Part shown: positions 8,441 through 18,600 of the stretch, piece after piece
Layout of the letters: each line of letters begins with the position of its first letter
How positions within the stretch are numbered: the stretch's first letter is position 1
Assembly: GCF_017315945.1 (NCBI RefSeq)
Contig: NZ_JAFLWI010000002.1
Span: 124,001-188,000 of the forward strand
Origin: Candidatus Enterococcus courvalinii
Lineage (GTDB): Bacteria; Bacillota; Bacilli; Lactobacillales; Enterococcaceae
Direction of reading: 5' to 3'
Length of the DNA stretch: 64,000 bases
The notes under the pieces: model-generated
Databases searched by the model: none
Told to the model about the DNA's origin: nothing
What the model saw: only the letters and a program-made list of their open reading frames with translations
Made by a program: the position numbers and the translations under genes

Positions 8441-9705
8441 ATGTATGAAGGATATATTTATAAAGTTTACAAAAATTTTGGAGTATTAAAGGCAGAAATT
8501 AATAATAAGAATGTAAAACTTCTGTTCTATATCTACCCTGATATGGTCAATGGAAAAGGCTTTAGGATTACTCGAAAGGTGACATTCGACCTGACTGTTA
8601 CTCAAGTAAGAGGCATAAAAATGCAACTTGCATATAATTTGAAATCAATAAAGAGCTTGAAGATGCACAACTTTAAATTTAATGACTATGAATCAATAAA
8701 AATTGATGATTATCATAATTTTATTTACAAAAGATTTTATAAGGAAGATGGAGAAATTCTTAATGAACTCATTGAAAAAGATAAAAGATTTAAAGAAAGT
8801 ATCTTGAAGTGGGTACTTTTTCTAGAGCAGAATTTGAAAGATGTGATTATTGCTTCCGTCTTTAAATATAAGATTGATCGAAAAAAAATTTATAAAGAAT
8901 TAGCAGAGAATTTTTCAACTAAAAAGCTACATAATAATATTATGAAGAAGTTGAAAAAAATTATATGTTTAGAAAAGAGTTTGAGTTATTGTCCATTGAT
9001 CGTAGCAACAATGGTGATATCAAGAACTTTGAGATAAAAGATGCTCCACTCGCTTTGTATTTGGAAAATACTACGGTGGATGAATTAGGAAAATTATTAA
9101 ATGTAATATCAGATAAATTTTTTTGTCATAGTACAGTATATGATGATGAGAAAATAATTTTTATGGAGCAGATTAAAGAAATGTTTCCAGAATTATCTTT
9201 GATCAGGAATGCATGTGCTCACGGTAATCCTTTTGTACCATTGATATTAGATGACAATTATAGTCCAAGCTATCTTTACGATTTATCGTCTGTTGATCCA
9301 CATTTCAATTCTGGAGATAGTGCAACAGATTGGAAACTTTTTGAACCTTTAAGATGGACAATGCGACAATTAACAAAACGTGGAATGGCTCCTTTCTACA
9401 AAGGAGGATTACAGGTTACGGGTTTATACACAGCAAAATATATTCTAATTAATCCAGCCAGAAGGTCGTTCTTTTCATTTCTATATATTATAGAGTTTTA
9501 TTTTAGATACGTAGATGTAGCAAAGAAAAATGATTTTATCATAGATTTGAAGGATTTTATTCTTATCTTTGGAGAAGATGAAAACATAGAAAGTAATATG
9601 TTTAACAATTATCCAAAAGAAAATCCTGTTTTTCATCAAATACTTAAGTTTATTTACCCTCTGTATTTTGAAGATGCTTTTTGGATATTAGCTCACGAAT
9701 TATAA
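8441..9705 (+). pseudogene. OB-fold-like plus Abi_2/HEPN abortive-infection gene, frameshifted
   Basis: Two overlapping frames, 8441-9037 and about 8962-9705, read as one protein of about 420 residues if one A is added to the A7 run at 8954-8960; the second frame then continues KKNYMFRKEFELLSIDRSNN. Residues 1-70 (YEGYIYKVYKNFGVLKAEIN and on) look like a cold-shock or OB-like barrel. The rest has the Abi_2 (AbiD/AbiF) pattern: FLEQNLKDVIIASVFKYK early, and the HEPN RNase motif RNACAH within LIRNACAHGNPF. The RNase residues are intact. The gene may be inactive in this isolate, phase-variable through the A-run, or rescued by slippage; a sequencing error is possible. A GGAGGC site precedes ATG 8441. 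Confidence 0.7.
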
Positions 9706-10155
9706 AAGTATTGTTTAAGTATAAATTGACAAATATAACGAATAGCGTTTCTATTAACGATGAGAAATTGGAATTTATATGATTGAAAAAGGCAGAGCAT
9801 AGATAAAGTTACAGCACCTATTTTCAAACGAATAGATTTCGATTTCAAAATGTTTCTAGTTAGAGACACCATAATAAATAGTCTTGAAATTAAAATTTAT
9901 AGAAAGTTCAACACTCAAAAGGAATGCTGGACTTATTTTACAATTAAATTTTATTTCATTTTTGAAAAGCAAGTAAATCAGTATTACGTTCGTTATTGCG
10001 GATTTTATTACAAAAATACAAAATTACAGATGCTCATCAAATTCGCAATAATACAATCAACTGGAACCCTTTATTGAGAACATTCTAGAACTATTTATTC
10101 TTACTACCTATATAGTATAATTATTTTATATAAGCACGGTGAAAGGATGTTGGTT
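9706..10155. other. AT-rich intergenic stretch, no supported gene
   Basis: This 450-nt stretch separates the Abi_2 gene from gajA. One open frame at 9850-10077 would encode a tyrosine- and phenylalanine-rich 75-residue product, but it has no ribosome binding site and its composition follows the AT content. The end probably carries the gajA promoter; TATAGT and TATAAT-like hexamers are present near 10110-10120. Confidence 0.5.
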
Positions 10156-12087
10156 ATGTATATATCATCTATATCTTTAAAAAATTTCCGAATATTTGGC
10201 GATCAAAAAACTAAAATAAATTTTAATAAAGGGCTAACACTCCTCGTTGGGGAGAATGATTCAGGAAAATCAGCAGTTATTGATGCATTTAAAATCGTAT
10301 TGGGCACAACTGATTTAAATTGGTATAGAATAAAAGATTCTGACTTTAATAACGAAGATATCACTAAAGAAATTGAAATAGTGTGTAAGTTCTCTGATTT
10401 AACAAATGTAGAATGTGCTGCCTTCCTTGAATATTTAACTTATGAAAAATCTTCGGATACTGAGGATATTCCAGTGCTCTATGTAAATTGGAGTTGCAAA
10501 ATGTTGCTTAATTTGACCCCGTTCAGACCAATCACTCGTATTACAACAGGAATAAATAGTGATGGCCCTACTTTATCTCAAGAGGCAAAAGAACTACTTA
10601 GGGTGACACATCTTAGAGCGTTACGAGACGCATATAGTGATATGCAGTCGGGTAGAAATTCGAGATTGTCTCAAGTTATGCAAAATATTCCTAATTTGAA
10701 TGCAGGCAGAGATACATACACGGAAGATAGTGAACTTAATGAACTATCGTTAACTGGCATTTTCAATCTTTCCAACCAACTCCTATCAGATTATGTTCCA
10801 TTAAAAAGAGCAAGCCAAAAAATGTCTGATATACTCGATAAAAAAATGTTACTAAAAAACGATGACATTAAAGTAAGCTTAAATGTTTCGGGTGTGGAAA
10901 AGACAGAATCAAAAAAGATTGTTTCTCTGTTAGAAAAGTTGGATCTAACAATAGATAAAGATACTTCTAGTCTAAAGGGATTGCCAGGTTTAGGTACTAG
11001 TAACATTATGAGTATGGCCTGTGAACTTTTGTTAAAAGAAAATAGTCAGGAGTCTAGTCAATTTTTACTGATTGAGGAACCTGAGTCACATATCCACGCA
11101 CAAAGGCAACTTAAACTAATAAAATCATTACAAAATGAAACTGAGCAGGTAAATCAGCAAATTATCCTGACAACACATTCTCCTTTACTTGCATCTGTCG
11201 TGAAACTTGAAAATATTATCATAATAAAAAGTGGGACTTCTTATCCACTAGCGAAAGGTTATACAAGACTGGATAATGAAGATTATACTTTTTTAGAAAA
11301 GTATATTGATGCTACAAAGGCCAATTTGTTCTTTTCTCGTTCTGTAATTGTTGTAGAAGGACCCGGAGAAGCATTATTGTTGCCTACACTTGCTACATTA
11401 TTGAATAGAGATTTTACAGATTATGGTGTTTCACTAGTGGATGTTCGCGGAACTGGGTTAAGAAGGTATTCGAAAATATTCCAAAGAGAGAATGAAAATG
11501 TCGAACCACTTAATATAAAGGTTGCTTGCGTAACAGATCGTGATGTGATGCCAAATTGTGCTCCAAGAATTGTCCTTGATAAATCTTTTCTAGATGATGG
11601 GTCAAATTGGCCAATAAAAAGTACTAGAAATTGGACTGCAGAGAGAGAGTTTGAGTCAAAAATAGATAAAGAAGAGCATCTAGATAAAATAAAGCAAAAG
11701 GCCGATGGTCAACTAGTTAAAACTTTCGTCTCGAACTATTGGACTTTAGAATATGACTTACTGTTATCTAGTTTAGGTAGCGAAAAGTTGAAGGATATCA
11801 TGATTGATTCTGTAATTAAGACATCCTATAAGCCTAAAAATCATGACAAGAAGAAAAAAGAATTGGAAGAGTTGTTAAGAGAAGCTTCAAGTGATGAAGA
11901 GAAGGCCGCATACTTTTATAGTTATTTCACATCGGGTAAAACATCAAAGGCAGATTTTGCTCAACAATTAGCAGTAGAGCTGGAAAGTAATTATAAGGTA
12001 GGATCCACAGAATTAGCTGATAGTCTGCCAAGCTATTTGAAAGAAGCAATTTATTATGTCACTGAGAAAAGTGAAGTGATTGCATGA
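10156..12087 (+). CDS. gajA: Gabija protein GajA, OLD-family ATP-dependent endonuclease
   Basis: The product is about 643 residues, similar in length to known GajA. The N-terminal ABC-type ATPase has Walker A GENDSGKS at about residues 32-39 and a signature/Walker B region QFLLIEEPESHIHAQRQLKL. The C-terminal TOPRIM nuclease domain begins near residue 398 with VIVVEGPGEALLLPTLATLL and has the acidic metal motif TDRDVMPN. In Gabija, GajA nicks phage DNA when nucleotides are depleted. ATG 10156 was preferred to ATG 10147 because GAAAGG ends at 10146. The stop overlaps the gajB start by 4 nt, so the two are translationally coupled. Confidence 0.9.
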   Translation: MYISSISLKNFRIFGDQKTKINFNKGLTLLVGENDSGKSAVIDAFKIVLGTTDLNWYRIKDSDFNNEDITKEIEIVCKFSDLTNVECAAFLEYLTYEKSSDTEDIPVLYVNWSCKMLLNLTPFRPITRITTGINSDGPTLSQEAKELLRVTHLRALRDAYSDMQSGRNSRLSQVMQNIPNLNAGRDTYTEDSELNELSLTGIFNLSNQLLSDYVPLKRASQKMSDILDKKMLLKNDDIKVSLNVSGVEKTESKKIVSLLEKLDLTIDKDTSSLKGLPGLGTSNIMSMACELLLKENSQESSQFLLIEEPESHIHAQRQLKLIKSLQNETEQVNQQIILTTHSPLLASVVKLENIIIIKSGTSYPLAKGYTRLDNEDYTFLEKYIDATKANLFFSRSVIVVEGPGEALLLPTLATLLNRDFTDYGVSLVDVRGTGLRRYSKIFQRENENVEPLNIKVACVTDRDVMPNCAPRIVLDKSFLDDGSNWPIKSTRNWTAEREFESKIDKEEHLDKIKQKADGQLVKTFVSNYWTLEYDLLLSSLGSEKLKDIMIDSVIKTSYKPKNHDKKKKELEELLREASSDEEKAAYFYSYFTSGKTSKADFAQQLAVELESNYKVGSTELADSLPSYLKEAIYYVTEKSEVIA

Positions 12088-14000
12088 ATATATTGGATGA
12101 AATAGTTATTACTGATGAGGATATTGATTGGGTAGAGTCAATAATGGAAGGTAATATATCTTTCGATAAAGAAAGAAGAAATATCATTAAAGATTTGAGA
12201 TCAATAGATATTCAAGCGTTTCCAGGCAGCGGGAAAACCACTGTACTAGTTGCTAAACTTGCAATATTAGCGAATAAGTGGACTTCAACTTCATCAGGAA
12301 TATGTGTCCTTTCACATACTAATGTGGCTAGGGAGGAAATAGAGAAAAGAATTGGAGGAACTAGTGTAGGGGGGAAACTTTTGAATTATCCGCATTTTAT
12401 TGGTACCGTGCATTCTTTTTTTACCACGTACGTAGCTCTCCCCTGGATGCGATCAAATAAAAAGAAAATTGAAGTTATTGAAACAGATTTTACGATCGAC
12501 TACAGATGGAATAGGGTGCCTAAATGGTATAAAGATAATATCTTTGAACCCCAATTTATCTCAAAATCATCGTGTTGTTATGTAGAAAAGTTAGGAAATT
12601 TAAAATTAAGAAAATATACACCAACTAGCGAGCCTTATAATATTATTGAATCAGTAATAAATGAATCGCACCAAAAAGGATATTATACTTTTGATGAAGT
12701 ATTACTTTATGCAAAAGATGCTTTAGAAAATAATACATCTATCTCAGAAATTTGTTCAACGAGATTCCCTTTAGTTTTTATTGATGAAGCACAAGACACC
12801 AATGCTTCTCAATACGAAATGATTCAAAAGTGTTTTGTAAAGTCTGTTCAGCAAGGGTTTGGAGACGAAAATCAAGCAATTTATGGTTATATTGGAGAAG
12901 TTAGTAACTTAAATTTTCCAAGATCAAACCCTTTAGTGCTCTCTCAAAGTAAAAGGTTTTCAAACAGTGTTGCCAGCTTAGCCAATCCATTGGCCATTTC
13001 AAAATCTACTATGGAGGGTGTGAATAAAGAATTTGAAAATAAGCAACATGCAATTTTCATTTTCAAAAAAGAAGAAATTGGAAAAGTACTAGATGCTTAT
13101 GGAAAGTATATTTTAGATACTTTTACTGATGAAGAAATTCTTAAATACAAAAATGATGGGTGTTATGCCGTTGGATTAATTCATAATAAAAATGGTGAAA
13201 CAAAAGAAAAACAAATACCAAGAGGGGTTTTCGATTATTATCCTCAATACGAAGCAAAGTCTATAACTAAAGGATATACGAAAAAGTATCTAATTGATTA
13301 TTTTAGAGCTGGTGAACAAAGATTTATAGAAACGAATGCTACTTATGAGCAAATTGAATTGATTTTATTAGGCTTTAAACAAGTTGTACTTAGTGATCCA
13401 TCTGAAAAAAAAATAGGGAATACGAAGAATTTAATAAAGTTTTTTTCTGAATATCTTGTAGAGAGAGAAAAGATTTTACAATTCAGAAAAAAACTCACCC
13501 TCTTAAGGGAGTATAATTTAGATTCAGAAAATGAATGGAAGAGATGTTTGGTAATAGCGAATGAGATATTTAATCTTTTAGAGGTTCAACTTACTGATAA
13601 AAATTTTTTAAAGTGGATTCCGACTGCAAATGTATCAACACCAGAGTTTCGTAGTGGTCATGAAACCAAAAGTAGTCAGAATGAATATCGCTATGAATTG
13701 GATGGAAGAACTGTCAATATTAAGTTGAATAGCATACATGGTGTTAAAGGTAAAACACATCTGTCCACCCTTGTATTAGAGACATATCATAAAAGCCATC
13801 GATTAAAACAAATTTTGCCCTATATTTATGGAAAAAAACATACGCCAAAAAGCGAAAGCGAAAATAAAAATCTTAAATGTCATTATGTTGCTATGACAAG
13901 GGCTAGAGGGTTACTATGTTTAGCAATTCCAGAAGGAGAGTTGACTGTAACTGAACTAAAAAAGCTAGAAAGTAAGGGAATGAAGATTATATATTTGTAG
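12084..14000 (+). CDS. gajB: Gabija protein GajB, UvrD/Rep-like helicase
   Basis: The product is 638 residues, longer than the roughly 500 of the best-known GajB. Superfamily 1 helicase motifs appear in order: Walker A QAFPGSGKTT, motif Ia VLSHTNVAREEIEKR, motif II FIDEAQDTNASQ, motif III FGDENQAIYGY, motif V NSIHGVKGKTH and motif VI HYVAMTRARGLL. It starts within the gajA stop (ATGA). GajB senses DNA ends and stimulates GajA; together the genes form a complete two-gene Gabija system. The extra length sits between motifs III and V. Confidence 0.88.
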   Translation: MNILDEIVITDEDIDWVESIMEGNISFDKERRNIIKDLRSIDIQAFPGSGKTTVLVAKLAILANKWTSTSSGICVLSHTNVAREEIEKRIGGTSVGGKLLNYPHFIGTVHSFFTTYVALPWMRSNKKKIEVIETDFTIDYRWNRVPKWYKDNIFEPQFISKSSCCYVEKLGNLKLRKYTPTSEPYNIIESVINESHQKGYYTFDEVLLYAKDALENNTSISEICSTRFPLVFIDEAQDTNASQYEMIQKCFVKSVQQGFGDENQAIYGYIGEVSNLNFPRSNPLVLSQSKRFSNSVASLANPLAISKSTMEGVNKEFENKQHAIFIFKKEEIGKVLDAYGKYILDTFTDEEILKYKNDGCYAVGLIHNKNGETKEKQIPRGVFDYYPQYEAKSITKGYTKKYLIDYFRAGEQRFIETNATYEQIELILLGFKQVVLSDPSEKKIGNTKNLIKFFSEYLVEREKILQFRKKLTLLREYNLDSENEWKRCLVIANEIFNLLEVQLTDKNFLKWIPTANVSTPEFRSGHETKSSQNEYRYELDGRTVNIKLNSIHGVKGKTHLSTLVLETYHKSHRLKQILPYIYGKKHTPKSESENKNLKCHYVAMTRARGLLCLAIPEGELTVTELKKLESKGMKIIYL

Positions 14001-14098
14001 AAGTATTTTTCAAAAAAGAAGTTTGACTCTATTTAATAGTGTTGATGACTATTCCTCTTTGTGATTAAGATTTACGCTAAGTTAGTGAGGAAGATAAG

Positions 14099-14215
14099 AT
14101 GGATTTTCTCACTTATCAAGATAGAAATATAGTTCCAAAATTTCCAAAACTATATGAAGGAAAAGCTGGATCGGCTTATACTTTACAAATACTAACTTAT
14201 TTCTTGTTCTGCTAA
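14099..14215 (+). CDS. Possible 38-residue small ORF
   Basis: ATG 14099 follows a GAGGAAGATAAG site and opens a 38-codon frame (MDFLTYQDRNIVPKFPKLYE and on) that ends in a hydrophobic, cysteine-terminated tail. It may be a small gene or the truncated start of a lost one in the 287-nt gap after gajB. No family was recognised. Confidence 0.3.
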   Translation: MDFLTYQDRNIVPKFPKLYEGKAGSAYTLQILTYFLFC

Positions 14216-14287
14216 GTGGATTTTCTTAGAATTTGACACTGGCAATATAGATTTCTCAGTTAAATATGTATTTTGAGGGACTCTAAG

Positions 14288-15343
14288 ATGAAAAAATTGA
14301 AAACCAAAAATCATTTTGTACCAAAAATTTACCTCAAGCAATGGGCAACTATAAATAGAATATATGAGTACAAATTACTGGTGTCTCATGAGCAAGTTCC
14401 AAAATGGAACAGCGTATCTATAACAAATACGTCCACTGTTGATTCATTATATTTATATGTAGAAGAAGGAGAACTGAGTGATGAGATGGAGGATTACTTT
14501 TCAAATGAGTTTGAAATGAAATTCGGAAGTTTTGTTGATCATGTGAACCGTAAGAAGCTAATTTCAGAGCTTGATCATGATTATATTTCAAAATTAGTTG
14601 TTGGCCAGTATCTTCGAACTTTAAGAGGATACCAATGGGCACAAAATATTGTGATAAAACAATATCCTAAAATTATTGAGGAACTTAGTCAAAAAATGAA
14701 TCATGAATTAGCGAACAAAGGTGAGATTCCTAAGAGGAAAATAGACAAATACGACATGTTGCTTCCTCTAAAAATGGATATTAATCCAGCTGATGGAGAT
14801 AAGTCTTTATTGAAAATAGAATCCTATGCAGGAAAATCTACATGGATAATGGGTATCAAGCATGTGCTTAATTCAACATACAAGGCTCTAAATTCAGCTA
14901 GTTGGACTATATACGAAGCTCCATTAAATTTTTACTGGACTACATCTGATGATCCAGTTATTTTTCTCAATTTCTATGGAAAAGATGACTATGATTTTAA
15001 TGGTGGCTTCGGCAATCCGGGAACAGAAATTATCTTTCCAATTTCGCCACAAAAACTACTTTATACCAAGATTGGAGTTAAGTCCGAGGAAGAATATTTA
15101 GTGGCTACATACAAAGTGGCCGAATTATTTCAAAAGTTGATAGTCGAGCACGCATTTACCAAAGTCTATTCTCAAGACAAAAACCATAGAGTTACCAAAA
15201 TTAGAAAAAGAACTGTAGACAAAGACAAGTATTCTGATGTCGAACAATCACTTAAAAATTTTCATCGAAGTTATATGGAGAATGAAGTACCTTACCTAGA
15301 GTTGAATTTAGAAAATTATAGCACTAGCAAAGACTTAACCTAA
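14288..15343 (+). CDS. DUF4238 family protein
   Basis: The product is about 351 residues. It starts KTKNHFVPKIYLKQWA, the characteristic opening of DUF4238, and has the WTTSDDPVIFLN segment found in the middle of that family. There is no signal peptide or membrane segment. ATG 14288 follows GAGGGA; the in-frame TTG at 14273 is less likely. The biochemical activity of DUF4238 is not established. Members are frequent in accessory and defence regions, which fits its place between Gabija and the caspase-like gene, but a stand-alone defence role is inferred. Confidence 0.8.
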   Translation: MKKLKTKNHFVPKIYLKQWATINRIYEYKLLVSHEQVPKWNSVSITNTSTVDSLYLYVEEGELSDEMEDYFSNEFEMKFGSFVDHVNRKKLISELDHDYISKLVVGQYLRTLRGYQWAQNIVIKQYPKIIEELSQKMNHELANKGEIPKRKIDKYDMLLPLKMDINPADGDKSLLKIESYAGKSTWIMGIKHVLNSTYKALNSASWTIYEAPLNFYWTTSDDPVIFLNFYGKDDYDFNGGFGNPGTEIIFPISPQKLLYTKIGVKSEEEYLVATYKVAELFQKLIVEHAFTKVYSQDKNHRVTKIRKRTVDKDKYSDVEQSLKNFHRSYMENEVPYLELNLENYSTSKDLT

Positions 15344-15416
15344 TTTTACGTAGAACTTTTTTGGATATTCCTGTTTTTTTGAGGTTACTTGGCTGTAAAA
15401 TAATATGTAGATTAGT

Positions 15417-15490
15417 AGTCACCAGTGTATCTGTATCCAATTACATCATAGACATCATAGAGGAGAACGGTGACTTTTTTTATTATCATA
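15417..15490 (+). terminator. Possible terminator between DUF4238 and caspase-like genes
   Basis: AGTCACC (15417-15423) pairs with GGTGACT (15479-15485), followed by six T. The 55-nt loop is long, so termination is uncertain. Confidence 0.35.
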
Positions 15491-15606
15491 AATACTTAAC
15501 AAATTAGGGGTTAAAACTGGTTATTTGTTTTAAATGATTCGATGATAAAATGTAGATGATTACAATGAAATATGCATAATTTCTAACTAGAAGGGTCAGG
15601 TTTCTA

Positions 15607-18600
15607 ATGACATTAAAGCCACAAATACAGTTATTGTTTGATCAAAATTCAAATTATAATGAACCGGGTCAGGCGGTGAACCTAGCGAGTTCTCTTGAAA
15701 CATTGTCAGGTGATTTATATACTGATTCAAATCGGTTTATTTATGAACTTCTTCAAAACGCGGATGATTCCTATAAAAATGGAGAACCAATAAGGGTATG
15801 GATAAAACTATTCGACAATAAACTAGTAGTCGCTCATAGTGGATCAGTGTTTTCAGATAAAGATTTACGGGGAATTTGCAATATTAATAACGGAACAAAG
15901 AGAAGTGACATGTCGAAGACAGGCTATAAAGGAATAGGATTCAAAGCTGTTTTTGGCCATTCTCAGAAAGTTATCATTTATAGCGATGGAGAGTATTTTT
16001 CTTTTGATGCAGCATACAATCACCCTTGGAGATGGAAAGGCAATCGACAAAACTGGGAGTTATTTAATGATCGACAATTTGTAATGCCATGGCAGATTAT
16101 CCCAATATGGACAGAGAATAATAGCATTGAATCAGACATCAGCCTTTATATTAAAAATATTCGTGCTAACGTTGCTACAATAATTGAACTGTCAAATGTA
16201 GTTGAAACGTTAGAAGCATTGGACTTAATTGCAAATAATGCCAATATTTTTCTTTTTTTAAAAAATGTTTGTGAGATAACATTCGAATTAGATAAAAAAG
16301 ATGTCATTTCAGTAAGTCGTGACAGAGATATTATTACTATTCAAAAAAACTCACAAAAGCCTTATAAATGGCTAGTAACTGAAAGACAAATATCAGTTCC
16401 AGAGAGTGTCCGGACTCTCTTAACTGATGAAAAAAATATTCCAGACAAGTTGCTACAAACTACGGAAATTACAATTTCTCTCGGAGCAAAGATTGGTGAC
16501 GATGGACTTTCAAAGTTAAAAGATACGGATCAACGAATTTTTGCATATCTTCCAACAGAAGAAAGAAAATATGATATTCCTGTTCTCGTAAACACTAATT
16601 TCCTAACATCTGCTAACAGGGAAAGCTTACATGTTGATTCAAAATGGAATCAATGGATATTCAGTGAAGTTGCGAAGGCTATTTTTGAGTGGATATCCGA
16701 CCTAGTTCAAGGTGAATACGGAGCGCAGGCATACTTTTTATTACCTGAACATATTAATGGAAATAGCTTGGGTTCTAGTTTTAATAGAGGGTATGATGAA
16801 GCGCTTAAGAATACACCTTTTGTGCTTACCGAAGAAAGAACTGTGAAAAAAATTGACGAAATAATAGTTGATTTTACTAACATTTCCAAAGAAGACTTTA
16901 TTGATGGATTCTGTATTAAAAGATATGTTGAACAAAAAGCTGATACGAGGATTACGGGAAAGAGGTCGTTCTCTTTATTTTCTCAATTCAATCGTGAATT
17001 AAAAAAAATGGGAGCAGCTAGTTTGTCTTGGAACGATTTGGATTCTCTCTTCTCATCGAATGACTTTATGAATACTCATTCTCCTGAAGATAATATACAA
17101 TTGATCAATTTTTTTAAAGAGTGTTTTGATGATCCAAAAATTCAGGAAGTTACCAATCAATATCTAAGGAAGCTATCCTTTGTATTATCACATAAAAATA
17201 GCATGTTACCACCCGAACAAGTTTGTTTCCCAGAAATATCAGATCAGAGATGGGATAAAACTCAGAGTGAACTTTCCTTTATTAATTTCGTTTTGTTGGA
17301 ACAACTTCGATCTGATATTGCCACTAGGCATTGGCTTGAATCGCTCGGTGTTACTGAAAAAACTGATATTACGTACATTATTCAAAATTTGATCCCGTTC
17401 ATTGATACTTACGTAACCATTGAAAATGCGGTATCGGTTATCTCTGATATATTTAATCTCTACCTAAAAGGGGAACTTCCTGATGAATTATTCACTAAAC
17501 TAAGCCCAATTAGATTATTAACTACCAGAGGAACGCTCGTTCCCGCTAGAGATTGTTACCTTTCAGATTATTATGGTCCCAGATTGATTATCGAAAACAT
17601 TATAGAGAAAGATATTTTTGTCAATGATTCCTACTTTACAGGAAGTAAGGGAGATAAGGATAACTGGAAGGTCTTTTTTAGTAAGCTAGGTGTAAAATGT
17701 GGAATTGAAATAGTTCATGATCCTTTATTTATAGATCTTAGAAAAGATTTTCTGGAAGCAGAAGATAAGTACTTTAGGCCATTTCTTTCAAGTTTCCTAA
17801 TTGATAAGTATAAAGGGCTAACCAGTCTTAGCTTCTTAGAGGATACAGAGAACAACTTTCCTTTTGCAAAAGTGTTCTGGGGGGACGTTGTTCATAATGT
17901 CGATATAGATAAGCTAACTATGTCGGCAACGGGATATTGGGGAAAAACTGGGTATCCTGGGAGAATATCAGGAAACCAAGTAAGTAACTATCTTCCGTGG
18001 TTCATAAAGAATATCTCTTGTGTTCCTACTACGCTGAAAACGTGTTTGACAGCAAATAATGTATTTTTAAACTCTGAAGAAATTCTAAAAATTTCTGGTC
18101 CTTATTTGCCAATATTTGAAGGTGAAGATTTAACGCCAGATTGGAAATCATTTTTTTCCTTTAAGACATCTTTTTCCTTATCGGATTATTTAGAGATTTT
18201 AACAAAAATTTCTCAGGACACCGATGATGGAAAAGTAAAAAAAGAAAATATTGAAAGAATACAGATAGTATACTCAAAAATTCTTGATTTAACAGCTAAT
18301 TTAAGTAGTGACGAGATTCTAGAAGTTAAAGAATGGAGTTTGAATAGTTCGCTTCTAACCACAACGGGTAAATTTGAAGAATGTGGGAAAATAAAATTCT
18401 TTATCGATGGAAATGAGTCCATTTTTCAGGAGCAATTCCAATTTCTTGAACTGAATTCTGAAAATAAGCAGCATCCATACTTGAGAACATTACTTGGGCA
18501 CTTTGATGTTAGAATTTTAGAACAAAATCAATTTATAGTAGAGGCGGTCAATGAAGAATATTGTAGTGGATTAGAGAACAAACTAATTGCAGTGGTACCT

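Noticed and set aside
9850-10077. 75-codon open frame between the Abi_2 gene and gajA
   Set aside because: No ribosome binding site, AT-driven amino-acid composition and no recognisable family.
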